Below are positions 9,456 through 18,311 of a stretch of DNA of 64,000 bases, one piece after another. Each line of letters starts with the position of its first letter. Position 1 is the first letter of the stretch. Below the pieces are notes generated by a model. That model saw nothing but the letters and a program-made list of their open reading frames with translations, did no database searches and was not told where the DNA came from. Source of the stretch: Bradyrhizobium sp. 21 (GTDB lineage: Bacteria; Pseudomonadota; Alphaproteobacteria; Rhizobiales; Xanthobacteraceae); NCBI RefSeq assembly GCF_023073335.1, contig NZ_JADPJG010000002.1:601881-665880 (forward strand), written 5' to 3'. A program made the translations under genes and the position numbers.

Positions 9456-10397
9456 ATGCTCTCCTACATCCTCCGGCGCATCGTCGCCACCCTCCCGGTG
9501 ATGGCGATCGTCGCATTGTTCGTATTCAGCCTGCTCTACATCGCGCCGGGCGATCCCGCCGTGGTGATCGCGGGCGATCAGGCAAGCCCGGAGGATGTGG
9601 AGCGCATCCGTCAGGGCCTCGGCCTCGATCGGCCCTTCCTGATCCAGTTCGGAAGCTGGGTCTGGCGCATCCTGCACGGCGATCTCGGGACCTCGATCTT
9701 CACCAATCTGCCGGTCTCGACGATGATCGGGCAGCGTTTGGGGCCGACGCTGTCGCTCATGATCATCACGCTCCTGCTTACGATCGTGATCGCAGTGCCG
9801 CTCGGCGTGGTCGCGGCGTGGAAGGCCGGCAGCCTGATCGACCGCGCCATCATGGGTTTCGCCGTGTTCGGCTTCTCCCTGCCGGTCTTCGTCGTCGGCT
9901 ATGTCCTCGCCTACGTCTTCGCGCTGGAGCTCGAATGGCTTCCGGTACAGGGCTATACGCCGCTCACCGAGGGTCTCTGGCCCTGGCTGCAGAACCTGAT
10001 CCTGCCGTCAATCGCGCTCGGCTGCGTCTATATCGCGCTGATCGCGCGCATCACCCGGGCCACCATGCTCGAAGTGTTGCAGCAGGATTATATCCGCACC
10101 GCGCGCGCCAAGGGTCTGGGGCAGGGCGGCATCCTGTTCATCCACGCATTGAAGAACGCGGCGGTCCCGATCGTGACCGTGATCGGGATCGGGATCGCGC
10201 TCCTGATCGGCGGCGCGGTCGTCACCGAAAGCGTGTTCGCGATCCCCGGTCTCGGCCGGCTCACGATCGACGCGATCCTGCGCCGCGATTATCCCGTGAT
10301 CCAGGGCATCGTGCTGCTGTTCAGCTTCGTCTACGTCCTCGTCAATTTGATGATCGACGTCATCTACACGCTCGTTGACCCGAGGATCCGCTATTGA
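9456..10397 (+). CDS. DppB-like ABC transporter permease, system 2
   Basis: This 313-residue permease is of the DppB/OppB class. The N-terminus MLSYILRRIVATLPVM leads into the first helix, followed by LLYIAPGDPA and later the EAA loop around YIRTARAKGLGQGGILFIHAL. About six membrane helices are present and the tail is [10 protein letters not shown]. It forms half of the pore of system 2. The next gene overlaps its stop codon. Confidence 0.9.
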   Translation: MLSYILRRIVATLPVMAIVALFVFSLLYIAPGDPAVVIAGDQASPEDVERIRQGLGLDRPFLIQFGSWVWRILHGDLGTSIFTNLPVSTMIGQRLGPTLSLMIITLLLTIVIAVPLGVVAAWKAGSLIDRAIMGFAVFGFSLPVFVVGYVLAYVFALELEWLPVQGYTPLTEGLWPWLQNLILPSIALGCVYIALIARITRATMLEVLQQDYIRTARAKGLGQGGILFIHALKNAAVPIVTVIGIGIALLIGGAVVTESVFAIPGLGRLTIDAILRRDYPVIQGIVLLFSFVYVLVNLMIDVIYTLVDPRIRY

Positions 10398-11317
10398 CCG
10401 ACACGACCGTCAATCCGCAAGCGCTGCCGGCAGGCTTCGTCGTCGCGCCGCTACTGCCGGAGATCCTTCGGCCTGTCGTGATCCGGCGCGGCTTCGTCGG
10501 CTTCCTGCGCGGCCATCCCACCATTGCGCTCGGCGGCGCGCTGTTGCTGACGCTCGTTTTGATCGCGGTCTTCGCGCCCTATCTCGGAACCGTCGATCCG
10601 ACCGCGCTCGCGCCGGCCAAGCGCACGCGGGCGCCCTCGGCTCTCTACTGGTTCGGCACCGACGTGCTCGGCCGCGACATCTATTCCCGCGTGCTCTTTG
10701 GCGCGCGGGTCTCGCTCACGGTCGGGCTGTCAGTTGCGATATGCGCGTCCGCCGTCGGCCTCGCCATCGGCATCGTCTCCGGCTTCATCCGCTGGGCCGA
10801 CGGCATTCTGATGCGCTTCATGGACGGCCTGATGTCGATCCCGCCGATCCTGCTCGCGATCGCGTTGATGGCGCTCACGCGCGCCAGTGTCGGCAACGTC
10901 ATCCTGGCGATTACCGTTGCCGAAATTCCGCGCGTCTCGCGCCTCGTGCGCAGCGTCGTGCTGTCGCTGCGCGAGCAGCCTTATGTGGATGCGGCGGTGG
11001 CTTGCGGCACGCGGACGCCGATGATCATCCTGCGCCATATCCTGCCCAACACGCTGGCGCCGATGCTGGTGCAGGCGACTTATATTTGCGCCAGCGCCAT
11101 GATCACGGAGGCGATCCTGTCCTTCATCGGCGCGGGCACGCCGCCCACCATTCCGTCCTGGGGCAACATCATGGCCGAGGGACGCGCGCTGTGGCAGGTC
11201 AAGCCCTACATCGTGTTCTTTCCGGCGGCCTTCCTGTCCGTCACCGTGCTCGCCGTGAACCTGCTCGGCGACGGCCTTCGCGATGCGCTCGACCCGCGCA
11301 TGGCCAAAAGCCTCTGA
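10394..11317 (+). CDS. DppC-like ABC transporter permease, system 2
   Basis: This 307-residue permease is of the DppC/OppC class, with the [21 protein letters not shown] motif region after the first helix, an EAA loop around [20 protein letters not shown], and the [14 protein letters not shown] end. The start is a TTG at 10394 overlapping the upstream TGA (TTGA). No better ATG exists before the first helix, so translational coupling probably supplies initiation. It completes the system 2 channel. Confidence 0.87.
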   Translation: MTDTTVNPQALPAGFVVAPLLPEILRPVVIRRGFVGFLRGHPTIALGGALLLTLVLIAVFAPYLGTVDPTALAPAKRTRAPSALYWFGTDVLGRDIYSRVLFGARVSLTVGLSVAICASAVGLAIGIVSGFIRWADGILMRFMDGLMSIPPILLAIALMALTRASVGNVILAITVAEIPRVSRLVRSVVLSLREQPYVDAAVACGTRTPMIILRHILPNTLAPMLVQATYICASAMITEAILSFIGAGTPPTIPSWGNIMAEGRALWQVKPYIVFFPAAFLSVTVLAVNLLGDGLRDALDPRMAKSL

Positions 11318-11339
11318 TGATGTCAAGGGGCTGATCGCG

Positions 11340-12329
11340 ATGGCTTTGCTCGAAGTCGACAATCTGCAAACCCACTTTCGGACACCCAGCGGCATCAACC
11401 GCGCGGTGGACGGCGTGTCCTTTCATGTCAACGAGGGAGAAACGCTCGCCATCGTCGGCGAGTCCGGCTGCGGCAAGTCGGTGACCTCGATGTCGCTGAT
11501 GCGGCTGATCCCGGAGCCGCCGGGCAAAATCGCGGGCGCCATCCGCTTCGCCGGCCGGGACCTGCTGCAGCTGTCCGATCGCGAGATGCGCGCGATCCGC
11601 GGCAACGACATCTCGATGATCTTCCAGGAGCCGATGACGAGCCTCAACCCGGTGCTGACGGTCGGCCGGCAGATCCGCGAGACGCTGATGATCCATCAGG
11701 GCCTGGACAAGCAGGCCGCCGAGGCCCACGCCGTGGAGATGCTGACGCTGGTCGGCATTCCCGAACCGAAGCGGCGCGTGACCGAATATCCGCATCAGCT
11801 CTCCGGCGGCATGCGCCAGCGCGTCATGATCGCCATCGCGCTCGCCTGCAATCCAAAACTCCTGATCGCGGACGAGCCGACCACCGCGCTCGACGTGACG
11901 ATCCAGGCGCAGATCCTGAAGCTGATGCTGGACCTGAAGCACCGGGTTGGTGCTGCGATCATCCTGATCACCCACGATCTCGGCGTGGTCGCCGAGATCG
12001 CCGAGCGCGTCATGGTCATGTATGCCGGCCGCAAGGTCGAGGAGGCGCCGGTGGCCGAGCTGTTCCGCTCGCCGCGGCACCCCTATACGCAAGGCCTGCT
12101 CGGTGCGGTGCCGCGGCTCGGCTCATCGCTGACCGGCACCGCGAGGCGGCTGGCAGAGATCCCCGGGCAGGTGCCTGATCTGCGCAAGCCCATCGTCGGC
12201 TGCGTCTTCGCCGGCCGCTGCGCGCTCGCGACCGATCTCTGCCGGCAGTACGCGCCGGGGCTCGAAGAGAAGGGGCCCCGTCACGTCGCCGCCTGCCACT
12301 ACGCTGCCAAAGGAGCCGTCGCGGCATGA
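11340..12329 (+). CDS. DppD-like ABC transporter ATP-binding protein, system 2
   Basis: This 329-residue ATPase has Walker A GESGCGKS at residues 40-47, the signature [15 protein letters not shown], a DEPTTALD Walker B, and the C-terminal oligopeptide/dipeptide-type extension with cysteines ([14 protein letters not shown]). That extension is characteristic of DppD/OppD and in some homologues carries an iron-sulfur cluster. The ATG at 11340 follows an AAGGGG site. It couples ATP hydrolysis to import with the DppF-like partner that overlaps its stop by ATGA. Confidence 0.9.
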   Translation: MALLEVDNLQTHFRTPSGINRAVDGVSFHVNEGETLAIVGESGCGKSVTSMSLMRLIPEPPGKIAGAIRFAGRDLLQLSDREMRAIRGNDISMIFQEPMTSLNPVLTVGRQIRETLMIHQGLDKQAAEAHAVEMLTLVGIPEPKRRVTEYPHQLSGGMRQRVMIAIALACNPKLLIADEPTTALDVTIQAQILKLMLDLKHRVGAAIILITHDLGVVAEIAERVMVMYAGRKVEEAPVAELFRSPRHPYTQGLLGAVPRLGSSLTGTARRLAEIPGQVPDLRKPIVGCVFAGRCALATDLCRQYAPGLEEKGPRHVAACHYAAKGAVAA

Positions 12330-13318
12330 GTCCTCCGCTGCTCCAGGTCAACGACCTCAAGAAGCATTTTCCGGTCAAGAAAGGCCTGTTCGGCCGCAAG
12401 TCCGAATGGGTCTATGCGGTGGACGGCGTCTCCTTCGAAATCGCGAAGGGCGAGACGCTGTCGCTGGTCGGTGAATCCGGCTGCGGCAAGTCGACGGTCG
12501 GCCGCGCCGTTTTGCGCCTGTTCGACATCACCGCGGGGCAAGTCATCCTCGACGGCCAGCGGATCGACGACGCCCATCCGAGCACGATGCGCCAGATGCG
12601 CCGCCGCGTGCAGGTGGTGTTCCAGGACCCGTTCTCGAGCCTCAACCCGCGCATGCGCGTGCGCGACATCCTGGCCGAGCCGATCCGCAATTTCGGCCTG
12701 GCCAAATCCGCGATCGATCTCGAAACCCGCGTGACGGCGCTGATGGACACGGTCCGCCTGCCGCGCGAGGCGTTGAACCGCAGGCCGCACGAATTCTCCG
12801 GCGGCCAGCGTCAGCGCATCGGCATTGCGCGGGCGCTCGCGGCCGAGCCCGAGCTGATCGTCTGCGACGAGGCGGTCTCGGCGCTCGACGTCTCCGTGAA
12901 GGCGCAGATCGTTAATCTCTTGCAGGATCTCCAGCGCGAGTTCGGCCTGGCGCTGCTGTTCATCAGCCATGATCTCGCGATCGTCGAGCATATGACCCAT
13001 CGCGTCGCCGTGATGTATCTGGGCAAGATCGTCGAAGTGGCCCCGCGCTACGAGATCTTCGCCGCGCCAAGGCATCCTTACACCAAGGCGCTGCTCTCGG
13101 CCGTGCCGCTGCCGGAGCCGGGAGCCCAGCGCAATCCCATCATCCTCAAGGGCGACGTGCCGAGCCCGATCAACCCACCGAGCGGATGCCGCTTCCACAC
13201 CCGTTGCCCGTTGGTGTTCGACCGCTGCCGCACGGAGGAGCCGGCGCTACGCGCCGCCGGACCGGAGCAGTGGGTGGCGTGCCATCTCGAGGACGGTGCG
13301 ACAGCGATGAGCGGCTAG
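12326..13318 (+). CDS. DppF-like ABC transporter ATP-binding protein, system 2
   Basis: This 330-residue ATPase has Walker A GESGCGKS at residues 49-56, signature [15 protein letters not shown], Walker B region CDEAVSALD and the oligopeptide-type C-terminal cysteine segment ([14 protein letters not shown]). The Walker B reads DEAVSALD rather than DEPTSALD, a common variant in DppF proteins. It is the last gene of the system 2 operon. Confidence 0.9.
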   Translation: MSPPLLQVNDLKKHFPVKKGLFGRKSEWVYAVDGVSFEIAKGETLSLVGESGCGKSTVGRAVLRLFDITAGQVILDGQRIDDAHPSTMRQMRRRVQVVFQDPFSSLNPRMRVRDILAEPIRNFGLAKSAIDLETRVTALMDTVRLPREALNRRPHEFSGGQRQRIGIARALAAEPELIVCDEAVSALDVSVKAQIVNLLQDLQREFGLALLFISHDLAIVEHMTHRVAVMYLGKIVEVAPRYEIFAAPRHPYTKALLSAVPLPEPGAQRNPIILKGDVPSPINPPSGCRFHTRCPLVFDRCRTEEPALRAAGPEQWVACHLEDGATAMSG

Positions 13319-13492
13319 CTGTCTGCGCTTGCGTCAAGTCCGGGTGGGGCAGGGAGCGGCAATCCCGCGATGATGGCATCATGCCCCTGTTTTGCCCGAC
13401 GCGTCAAAGCCGTTTGCGTCGAAAATTCGTAAGCTAAAACAACGCCGTTCTACTGTGCATGGGGTTGTTTTCGAGATTTTTGTTTTGGCCGG
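13319..13492. other. Convergent intergenic region with a short palindrome
   Basis: This 174-base gap separates the end of the system 2 importer (+) from the YciI gene (-). It holds a perfect palindromic element at 13370-13382 (ATGATG-G-CATCAT) followed by a pyrimidine-rich stretch and a T-rich segment around 13463-13486. It may end transcription from one or both sides. I see no gene in it. Confidence 0.3.
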
Positions 13493-13780
13493 TCAGCCCT
13501 GGCGGCGCAGAAAACCCGTGATCGTGACCTTGTCCCAGATGCCGGCCGCGGCAAAGGGATCTGCGTGGTTGAAGGCTTCGACCTCGCTACGGCCCGGTGC
13601 CTCGATCAGGAACAGGCTGCCGATCATGGTCGCGCCGTCGTTGGAAACGAGGGGCCCTGACATCACGATCTTGACGCCGAAGCGCGAGGTGTCGCTCAGG
13701 AAAGCCTTATGGGCATCGTAATTGGCGAGCCGGGTCGGCAGCGCGCCCGCGCGGTCGAGGGCGTGAATGGCGAACAGCAT
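13493..13780 (-). CDS. YciI family protein
   Basis: This 95-residue protein is of the YciI/YCII ferredoxin-like fold family. The start MLFAIHALDRAG, the central GPLVSNDGATMIGSLFLIEA and the end FLRRQG fit the family, including the His (residue 6) and Asp of the putative active site. Members act on small metabolites or chlorinated aromatics (for example 5-chlorohydroxyhydroquinone dehydrochlorinase TftG), which would fit an aromatic pathway. The function here is inference. The ATG at 13780 has a GGAGA site upstream. It is the last gene of the large minus-strand operon, though a hairpin lies before it. Confidence 0.75.
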   Translation of the reverse strand: MLFAIHALDRAGALPTRLANYDAHKAFLSDTSRFGVKIVMSGPLVSNDGATMIGSLFLIEAPGRSEVEAFNHADPFAAAGIWDKVTITGFLRRQG

Positions 13781-13808
13781 GGTGGTCTCCGTTTGTTGCG
13801 GATTCTTG

Positions 13809-13832
13809 GGACGGCCGCGAGCGCGGCCGTCC
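13809..13832 (-). terminator. Strong hairpin between the binding-protein and YciI genes
   Basis: An 11-bp perfect inverted repeat (GGACGGCCGCG at 13809-13819 and its complement at 13822-13832) with only two bases between lies just after the binding-protein stop. There is no T run on the minus strand. It may be a transcript-stabilising or attenuating stem rather than a full terminator. Confidence 0.45.
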
Positions 13833-13851
13833 GTGCTCCTGATCAACTGGT

Positions 13852-14826
13852 CTACTTGCCGCCGAGCTTGCTGGCTTCCTCGAAAGTCGGGCAGTTCCGT
13901 TGCTCCAGCGGCACGTCGAACGGCTGGTAATTGTCCTTGGTGATGACGGTCGGCTTCAGCACGATCTCGGCGATGACCGGCTGGCTGCGCAAGCTCCGGA
14001 TCGCCATCATGGTGCCAAGGCAGCCTTGCGCGAATCCGTTGTAATCGCCGCTTGCGAGCAGTTTTCCGGACTTGATCGCATCGATCGCCTCCTTGGTGCC
14101 GTTGATGCCGATCACCTGGGCTTTCCGGTTGGCGCCGTCGAGCGCCTCGATCGCGCCGACCGCCATGGCGTCGTTGGCGGCGAGCACGCCGTCGATCTGG
14201 GCATTCGACTGCATCAGATTTTCCATCACCTGGAGCGCCTGCAGGCGCTGGTAGTTGCCGGGCTGCGAGGCCAGCAGTTTTGCGCCGGCGTTCTCCTTCA
14301 ACGCGTCGTTGAAGCCGCGGACCCGATCGACATTGGTCAGCGAGCCCTTGACGCCCTCGATGATGACGATGTTGCCCTTGCCGCCCAGCGTCTTGAGCAT
14401 GAAGCGTGCGGTCTCCAGTCCAAGGCTGTAATCATCGGCGCCGACAAAGGAGACGAACTTGCCGCCGGCGGAGCGGTCGGTGATGTTGACCACCGGGATC
14501 TTGGCGTCGTTGATCTTCTCGACGCCGGGGACCATCGCCTTGTAGTCGACCGGCGTGAAGACGATGGCGCTGGGCTTCTTCACCACGACGTCCTCGATCT
14601 GGCTGAGCTGCTCGGGGATCGAATCCGGCTTGGTCGGGATGTATTGCAGCGTCTTGGCGTTCAGCGTCTTCGCCATGTTGTCGGCGCCGACCCGCACCGT
14701 CTGGAAGAACGGATTGGTCTGGTTCTTGGTGAAGACGGCGATGGTCTCGCCGTCGGCCCGGACTTCGGTGGTGAACGCCGCAGCCACCAATAGCGGTAGT
14801 GCCAGGTAACCCAGTTTCTGTTTCAT
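13852..14826 (-). CDS. Ribose-type ABC transporter substrate-binding protein
   Basis: This 324-residue protein is a type I periplasmic binding protein (Peripla_BP_4, RbsB/XylF class). A signal peptide runs to about VRA24, and the mature protein begins DGETIAVFTKNQTNPFFQTV, the standard first strand and helix of the family. VNVGAD-like and VLAANDAMAVGAIEAL segments are also typical. The ATG at 14826 has a GGAGG site; a longer upstream start is rejected. It lies in an operon with aromatic ring-cleavage enzymes, so the ligand may not be a sugar (inference). Confidence 0.88.
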   Translation of the reverse strand: MKQKLGYLALPLLVAAAFTTEVRADGETIAVFTKNQTNPFFQTVRVGADNMAKTLNAKTLQYIPTKPDSIPEQLSQIEDVVVKKPSAIVFTPVDYKAMVPGVEKINDAKIPVVNITDRSAGGKFVSFVGADDYSLGLETARFMLKTLGGKGNIVIIEGVKGSLTNVDRVRGFNDALKENAGAKLLASQPGNYQRLQALQVMENLMQSNAQIDGVLAANDAMAVGAIEALDGANRKAQVIGINGTKEAIDAIKSGKLLASGDYNGFAQGCLGTMMAIRSLRSQPVIAEIVLKPTVITKDNYQPFDVPLEQRNCPTFEEASKLGGK

Positions 14827-14867
14827 GTTGCCTCCATCCCTCATTTTGCTTGTTGGATTTCTAAGAC

Positions 14868-15845
14868 TCATTGCGCACGGCGGCGGGTCTTCATGTCGAG
14901 CCAGACCGCGAGGATGACGATGATGCCGGTGACGAGCGGCTGCCAGTTGGCGCTGACCGACAACAGGTTCATGCCGTTCAGCACCAGCGTCAGGATCAGC
15001 GCCCCGATGAAGGTGCCGAACACAGTGCCGACGCCGCCGAACAGTGAGGTGCCGCCGATCAGCACCGCCGCGATCGCCGGCAGCGTCAGGCTTTCGCCGA
15101 TATCGGCCTCCGCCGAGTTGAGCCGCGACAGGAAGATGATCGAGGCAAGGCCCGCCATGGTGCCGGAGACGGCGTAGACCAGCAGCAGGCGCCGCGCGAC
15201 CGGGATGCCGGAGAGCCGTGCCGCGACCGGATTGGCGCCGATGGCATAGATCTCCTGGCCCCAGATCGTGCGCTGCGCAAACAGCGTTCCGATCCCCAGA
15301 AACACCAGCAACAGGTAGACCGGGATCGGCAGGCCGAACAGATAGCCGCTACCGATCTGGCGGAAGCCTGCCGGAAAGCCGTGAAGGGTTTCGCCCGCCA
15401 TGTACCAATAGGTGAGGCCGTTCAGCACCCAAAGCATGCCATAGGTGGCGATGAAGGAGGGGATACGCAGCGCTGTGACCATCACGCCGTTGAGCAGCCC
15501 GACGATGCCGCCGCAGGCCAGCCCGGTGAGGACGCCAAGCGCCGGCGAGCCGGTCTTGTGAATCACGGTCCCCGCGATGCAGGCCGACAGCGCGACATTG
15601 GCGCCGACGGAGAGATCGAGGCCTGCGGTCAGGACCACCAGCGTCAGGCCCGAAGCGATGAAGAAGGTCAGGCTTGCCTGCCTGAGCACGTTGAGGATGT
15701 TGCCGAGGCTCAGGAAGGAATCGCTGAGAACGGCGAGCACCGCGCAGATCAGCAGCGCCGCGAGCAGGCGATAGAACGCCTGCATCGCATCCTGCGACAG
15801 GAAGGAACGGGGCGGGGCGATGGCGTCCTTGGTGATGTCGCTCAT
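14868..15845 (-). CDS. Ribose-type ABC transporter permease (RbsC-like), second copy in operon
   Basis: This is a 325-residue membrane protein of the BPD_transp_2 family. About eight to ten hydrophobic helices are visible, with the family-typical GLDLSVGANVALSACIAG early and the AIAAVLIGGTSLFGGVGTV loop late. It overlaps the upstream permease gene by four bases (15842-15845). Two different permeases probably form a heterodimeric channel with the ATPase encoded two genes upstream. Confidence 0.9.
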   Translation of the reverse strand: MSDITKDAIAPPRSFLSQDAMQAFYRLLAALLICAVLAVLSDSFLSLGNILNVLRQASLTFFIASGLTLVVLTAGLDLSVGANVALSACIAGTVIHKTGSPALGVLTGLACGGIVGLLNGVMVTALRIPSFIATYGMLWVLNGLTYWYMAGETLHGFPAGFRQIGSGYLFGLPIPVYLLLVFLGIGTLFAQRTIWGQEIYAIGANPVAARLSGIPVARRLLLVYAVSGTMAGLASIIFLSRLNSAEADIGESLTLPAIAAVLIGGTSLFGGVGTVFGTFIGALILTLVLNGMNLLSVSANWQPLVTGIIVILAVWLDMKTRRRAQ

Positions 15846-16792
15846 GCGCGGCTCCTGAGGCCATCGAGGAACAGCGCGACGATGACGAGGACGCCGACGC
15901 TCGCGACCTGAACGGAGGACGGCAGCGAGATCAGGTTCAGTCCGTTGCGCAAGACGCCAACGGAGATCACGCCGAGCAATGTGCCGAGCAGCCAGCCATT
16001 GCCGCGCTCGAACGAGGTGCCGCCGACGGCGACGGCCGCGATGGCATCGAATTCGAGACCGAGGCCGGCAGTGGGATGGCCCGAGTTCATCCGCGCGGTC
16101 ATCAGCAGGCCGGCGATCCCGGCCATCGCGCCTCCGATCGCATAGACCGCGATCAGCAGCCGGTTGGGCGAGAGGCCGGCGTAGCGCAGCGCCTCCCGAT
16201 TGCCACCGAGCGCGAAGATGTAGGTGCCGAAGCGGGTGTGATAGAGCAGGCCGTGAAAGGCGGCATAGGTCACGAGCGCCATCACGATCGGCACGGGCAC
16301 TCCCAGAAGGGTCGCCGAATAGATGTCACGCACGCTGTGGGGGATGCCGACCACGCTCTGGCCGTCACTAACGATCAGCGACAGGCCCTGCGCCATGCCG
16401 AGCGTGCCGAGCGTCGCAACGAAGGGCGGAATGCCGAGGATCGCCACCAGCCAGCCGTTGGCGATGCCGAAGGCCATGCCGACGAGAAGCCCGGCACCGA
16501 GGCCCAGCAGCATCGACTGGGTCGCCAGCGACACGATCGCGACGCAGAGCGAGGTGAGCGTCAGCACCGCGCCCATCGACAGGTCCAGCCCTTCGGTCAT
16601 GATGATCAGCGTCATCGGCAGCGCGAGCATGGTCAGGATTGTCGATTGCACCAGCACGTTGGAGAGGTTGGCGACCGAGAGGAAGCCGGGTGCAATCGTG
16701 CTGAACAGCGTAACCAGCAGCACCAGCACGATGGCTACGCCCGGAATGCGTTGCAGCGGATTGGGTTGGGAAACGACCGCCGCTTCACGCAT
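15842..16792 (-). CDS. Ribose-type ABC transporter permease (RbsC-like), first copy in operon
   Basis: This 316-residue permease is of the BPD_transp_2 family, with EGLDLSMGAVLTLTSLC near residue 70 and the FDAIAAVAVGGTSFERGNG loop late, both diagnostic. Several hydrophobic helices cover most of the chain. The start overlaps the ATPase gene end by eight bases. It is the partner of the following permease. Confidence 0.9.
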   Translation of the reverse strand: MREAAVVSQPNPLQRIPGVAIVLVLLVTLFSTIAPGFLSVANLSNVLVQSTILTMLALPMTLIIMTEGLDLSMGAVLTLTSLCVAIVSLATQSMLLGLGAGLLVGMAFGIANGWLVAILGIPPFVATLGTLGMAQGLSLIVSDGQSVVGIPHSVRDIYSATLLGVPVPIVMALVTYAAFHGLLYHTRFGTYIFALGGNREALRYAGLSPNRLLIAVYAIGGAMAGIAGLLMTARMNSGHPTAGLGLEFDAIAAVAVGGTSFERGNGWLLGTLLGVISVGVLRNGLNLISLPSSVQVASVGVLVIVALFLDGLRSRA

Positions 16793-18311
16793 GATGCATC
16801 CCCAGTCGCACGATGTTCTCCTCGGTCAATTCGCTGCGCGTCAGGTGCCCGGCGATGCGCCCCTCGCGCATCACATAGGCGCGGTCGCAGACGTGGCAGA
16901 TCTCGACTTGCTCGGACGAGATCATCAGCGCCGCCGCGCCTTCGGCGACAAGCCGGTCGATCAAGGCGAAGATCTCGGACTTGGCGCCGATGTCGATGCC
17001 CCGCGTCGGTTCGTCGAAGATGAAGAGTTTTGAGCCGGCGGCGAGCCATTTGCCAATCACGACCTTTTGCTGATTGCCGCCGGAAAGCAGGCCGACGGTC
17101 TGGCGCGCACTGGGCGTCGCGATGCGAAGCTGCCGGATCAGGCCGTCGGACGTGCGCTGTGCACTGCCCTGATCGAACAGGCCGTTCGGAAACAGTTTTC
17201 GCAACGCCGACACCACCAGATTGTCGCTCACCGACCGCAGCAGCGCGAGGCCTTCGCTCTTGCGGCTCTCGGGGATCAGCGCGATGCCGCGGCGGGCGGC
17301 GAGATCAGGCTCGCCCGACATGGACTTGCCGTCGAAGACGATCTCGCCGGAGCTTGCAGGATCGGCGCCGAAGATGGCGCGCGCGACCTCGCTGCGGCCG
17401 GAGCCGACCAGGCCGCAGAGGCCGACGATCTCGCCCCGGCGGACCTCGATGTTGATGTCGGAGATGCCGGTGATTGAACTGAGGCCCTTGACCTCCAGCA
17501 GCAGCTCGCCGGGCTTGTCGGCAAAGTTGCGCGGATAGGTCATGTCGACGTTGCGGCCGACCATCATGCGGACGAGCTGGTCCGGCGTGACATCGGCGGG
17601 GCGAACGCCGTCGATGCGGCGGCCGTCGCGCAGCACGGTGATGCGGTCGCCGAGCGCGAACACCTCCGCCATGCGGTGCGAGATATAGACGATGGCGACG
17701 CCGTCGGCCTTCAGCCGCGCGATCAGCGCGAACAGCAGTTCGGTCTCGCGGTCGGACAGCGCCGCCGTCGGCTCGTCCATGACGAGGATGCGCGCGTTCT
17801 GGCTGATCGCCTTGGCGATCTCGACCATCTGCTGCTGCGCCACCCCCAGCTTGTTGACAATGGTGGAGGGATCGATCTCGAACCCGATCGTGCCAAGCAC
17901 GCGCCTGGCGTCGGCCAGAATCTTGCGGCGGTCGATGGTGCCGGGGATGCGCCCCCGCGGTTCGCGGCCGAGGAAGATATTCTGGGCGATATCGAGATGG
18001 GGGACGAGCGAGAATTCCTGGAAGATCACGGCGATGCCGAGCTTCCGCGCATCCGCCGTCGAATTGATCGCGACCTGCTCGCCCTGATAGTAGAACTCAC
18101 CGGCATCGGCGCGGTAGGCGCCGCACAGCACCTTCATGAGGCTCGACTTGCCGGCGCCGTTCTCGCCGAGCAGCATGTGGACTTCGCCGGGGAAGACGGC
18201 AAAGGACACGTCGTCGAGCGCCTTGACGCCAGGAAACTCCTTGCTGATGCTGCGCAGCTCGAGCAGCGGGACGGGTGGGGAAGACTTGATGGCCAATGCG
18301 GCGTTGCTCAT
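16785..18311 (-). CDS. Ribose-type ABC transporter ATP-binding protein (RbsA-like, two domains)
   Basis: This 508-residue protein has two ABC domains, as in RbsA/MglA. Domain 1 has Walker A GENGAGKS at residues 49-56 and Walker B VMDEPTAALS. Its signature region reads LGVAQQQMVEIAKAI, the usual sugar-importer variant. Domain 2 has the degenerate P-loop (GLVGSGRSEVARAIFG) typical of the inactive half, then LSGGNQQKVVIGKWL and FDEPTRGIDIGAK. The ATG at 18311 overlaps the upstream oxidase stop by four bases; longer in-frame extension is not protein-like. It energises the two permeases downstream. Confidence 0.92.
   Translation of the reverse strand: MSNAALAIKSSPPVPLLELRSISKEFPGVKALDDVSFAVFPGEVHMLLGENGAGKSSLMKVLCGAYRADAGEFYYQGEQVAINSTADARKLGIAVIFQEFSLVPHLDIAQNIFLGREPRGRIPGTIDRRKILADARRVLGTIGFEIDPSTIVNKLGVAQQQMVEIAKAISQNARILVMDEPTAALSDRETELLFALIARLKADGVAIVYISHRMAEVFALGDRITVLRDGRRIDGVRPADVTPDQLVRMMVGRNVDMTYPRNFADKPGELLLEVKGLSSITGISDINIEVRRGEIVGLCGLVGSGRSEVARAIFGADPASSGEIVFDGKSMSGEPDLAARRGIALIPESRKSEGLALLRSVSDNLVVSALRKLFPNGLFDQGSAQRTSDGLIRQLRIATPSARQTVGLLSGGNQQKVVIGKWLAAGSKLFIFDEPTRGIDIGAKSEIFALIDRLVAEGAAALMISSEQVEICHVCDRAYVMREGRIAGHLTRSELTEENIVRLGMHHA

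Noticed and set aside
13370..13382. ATGATG-G-CATCAT palindrome as an operator
   Set aside because: It lies between two convergent gene ends, so an operator role is unlikely; kept only as a note on the gap.
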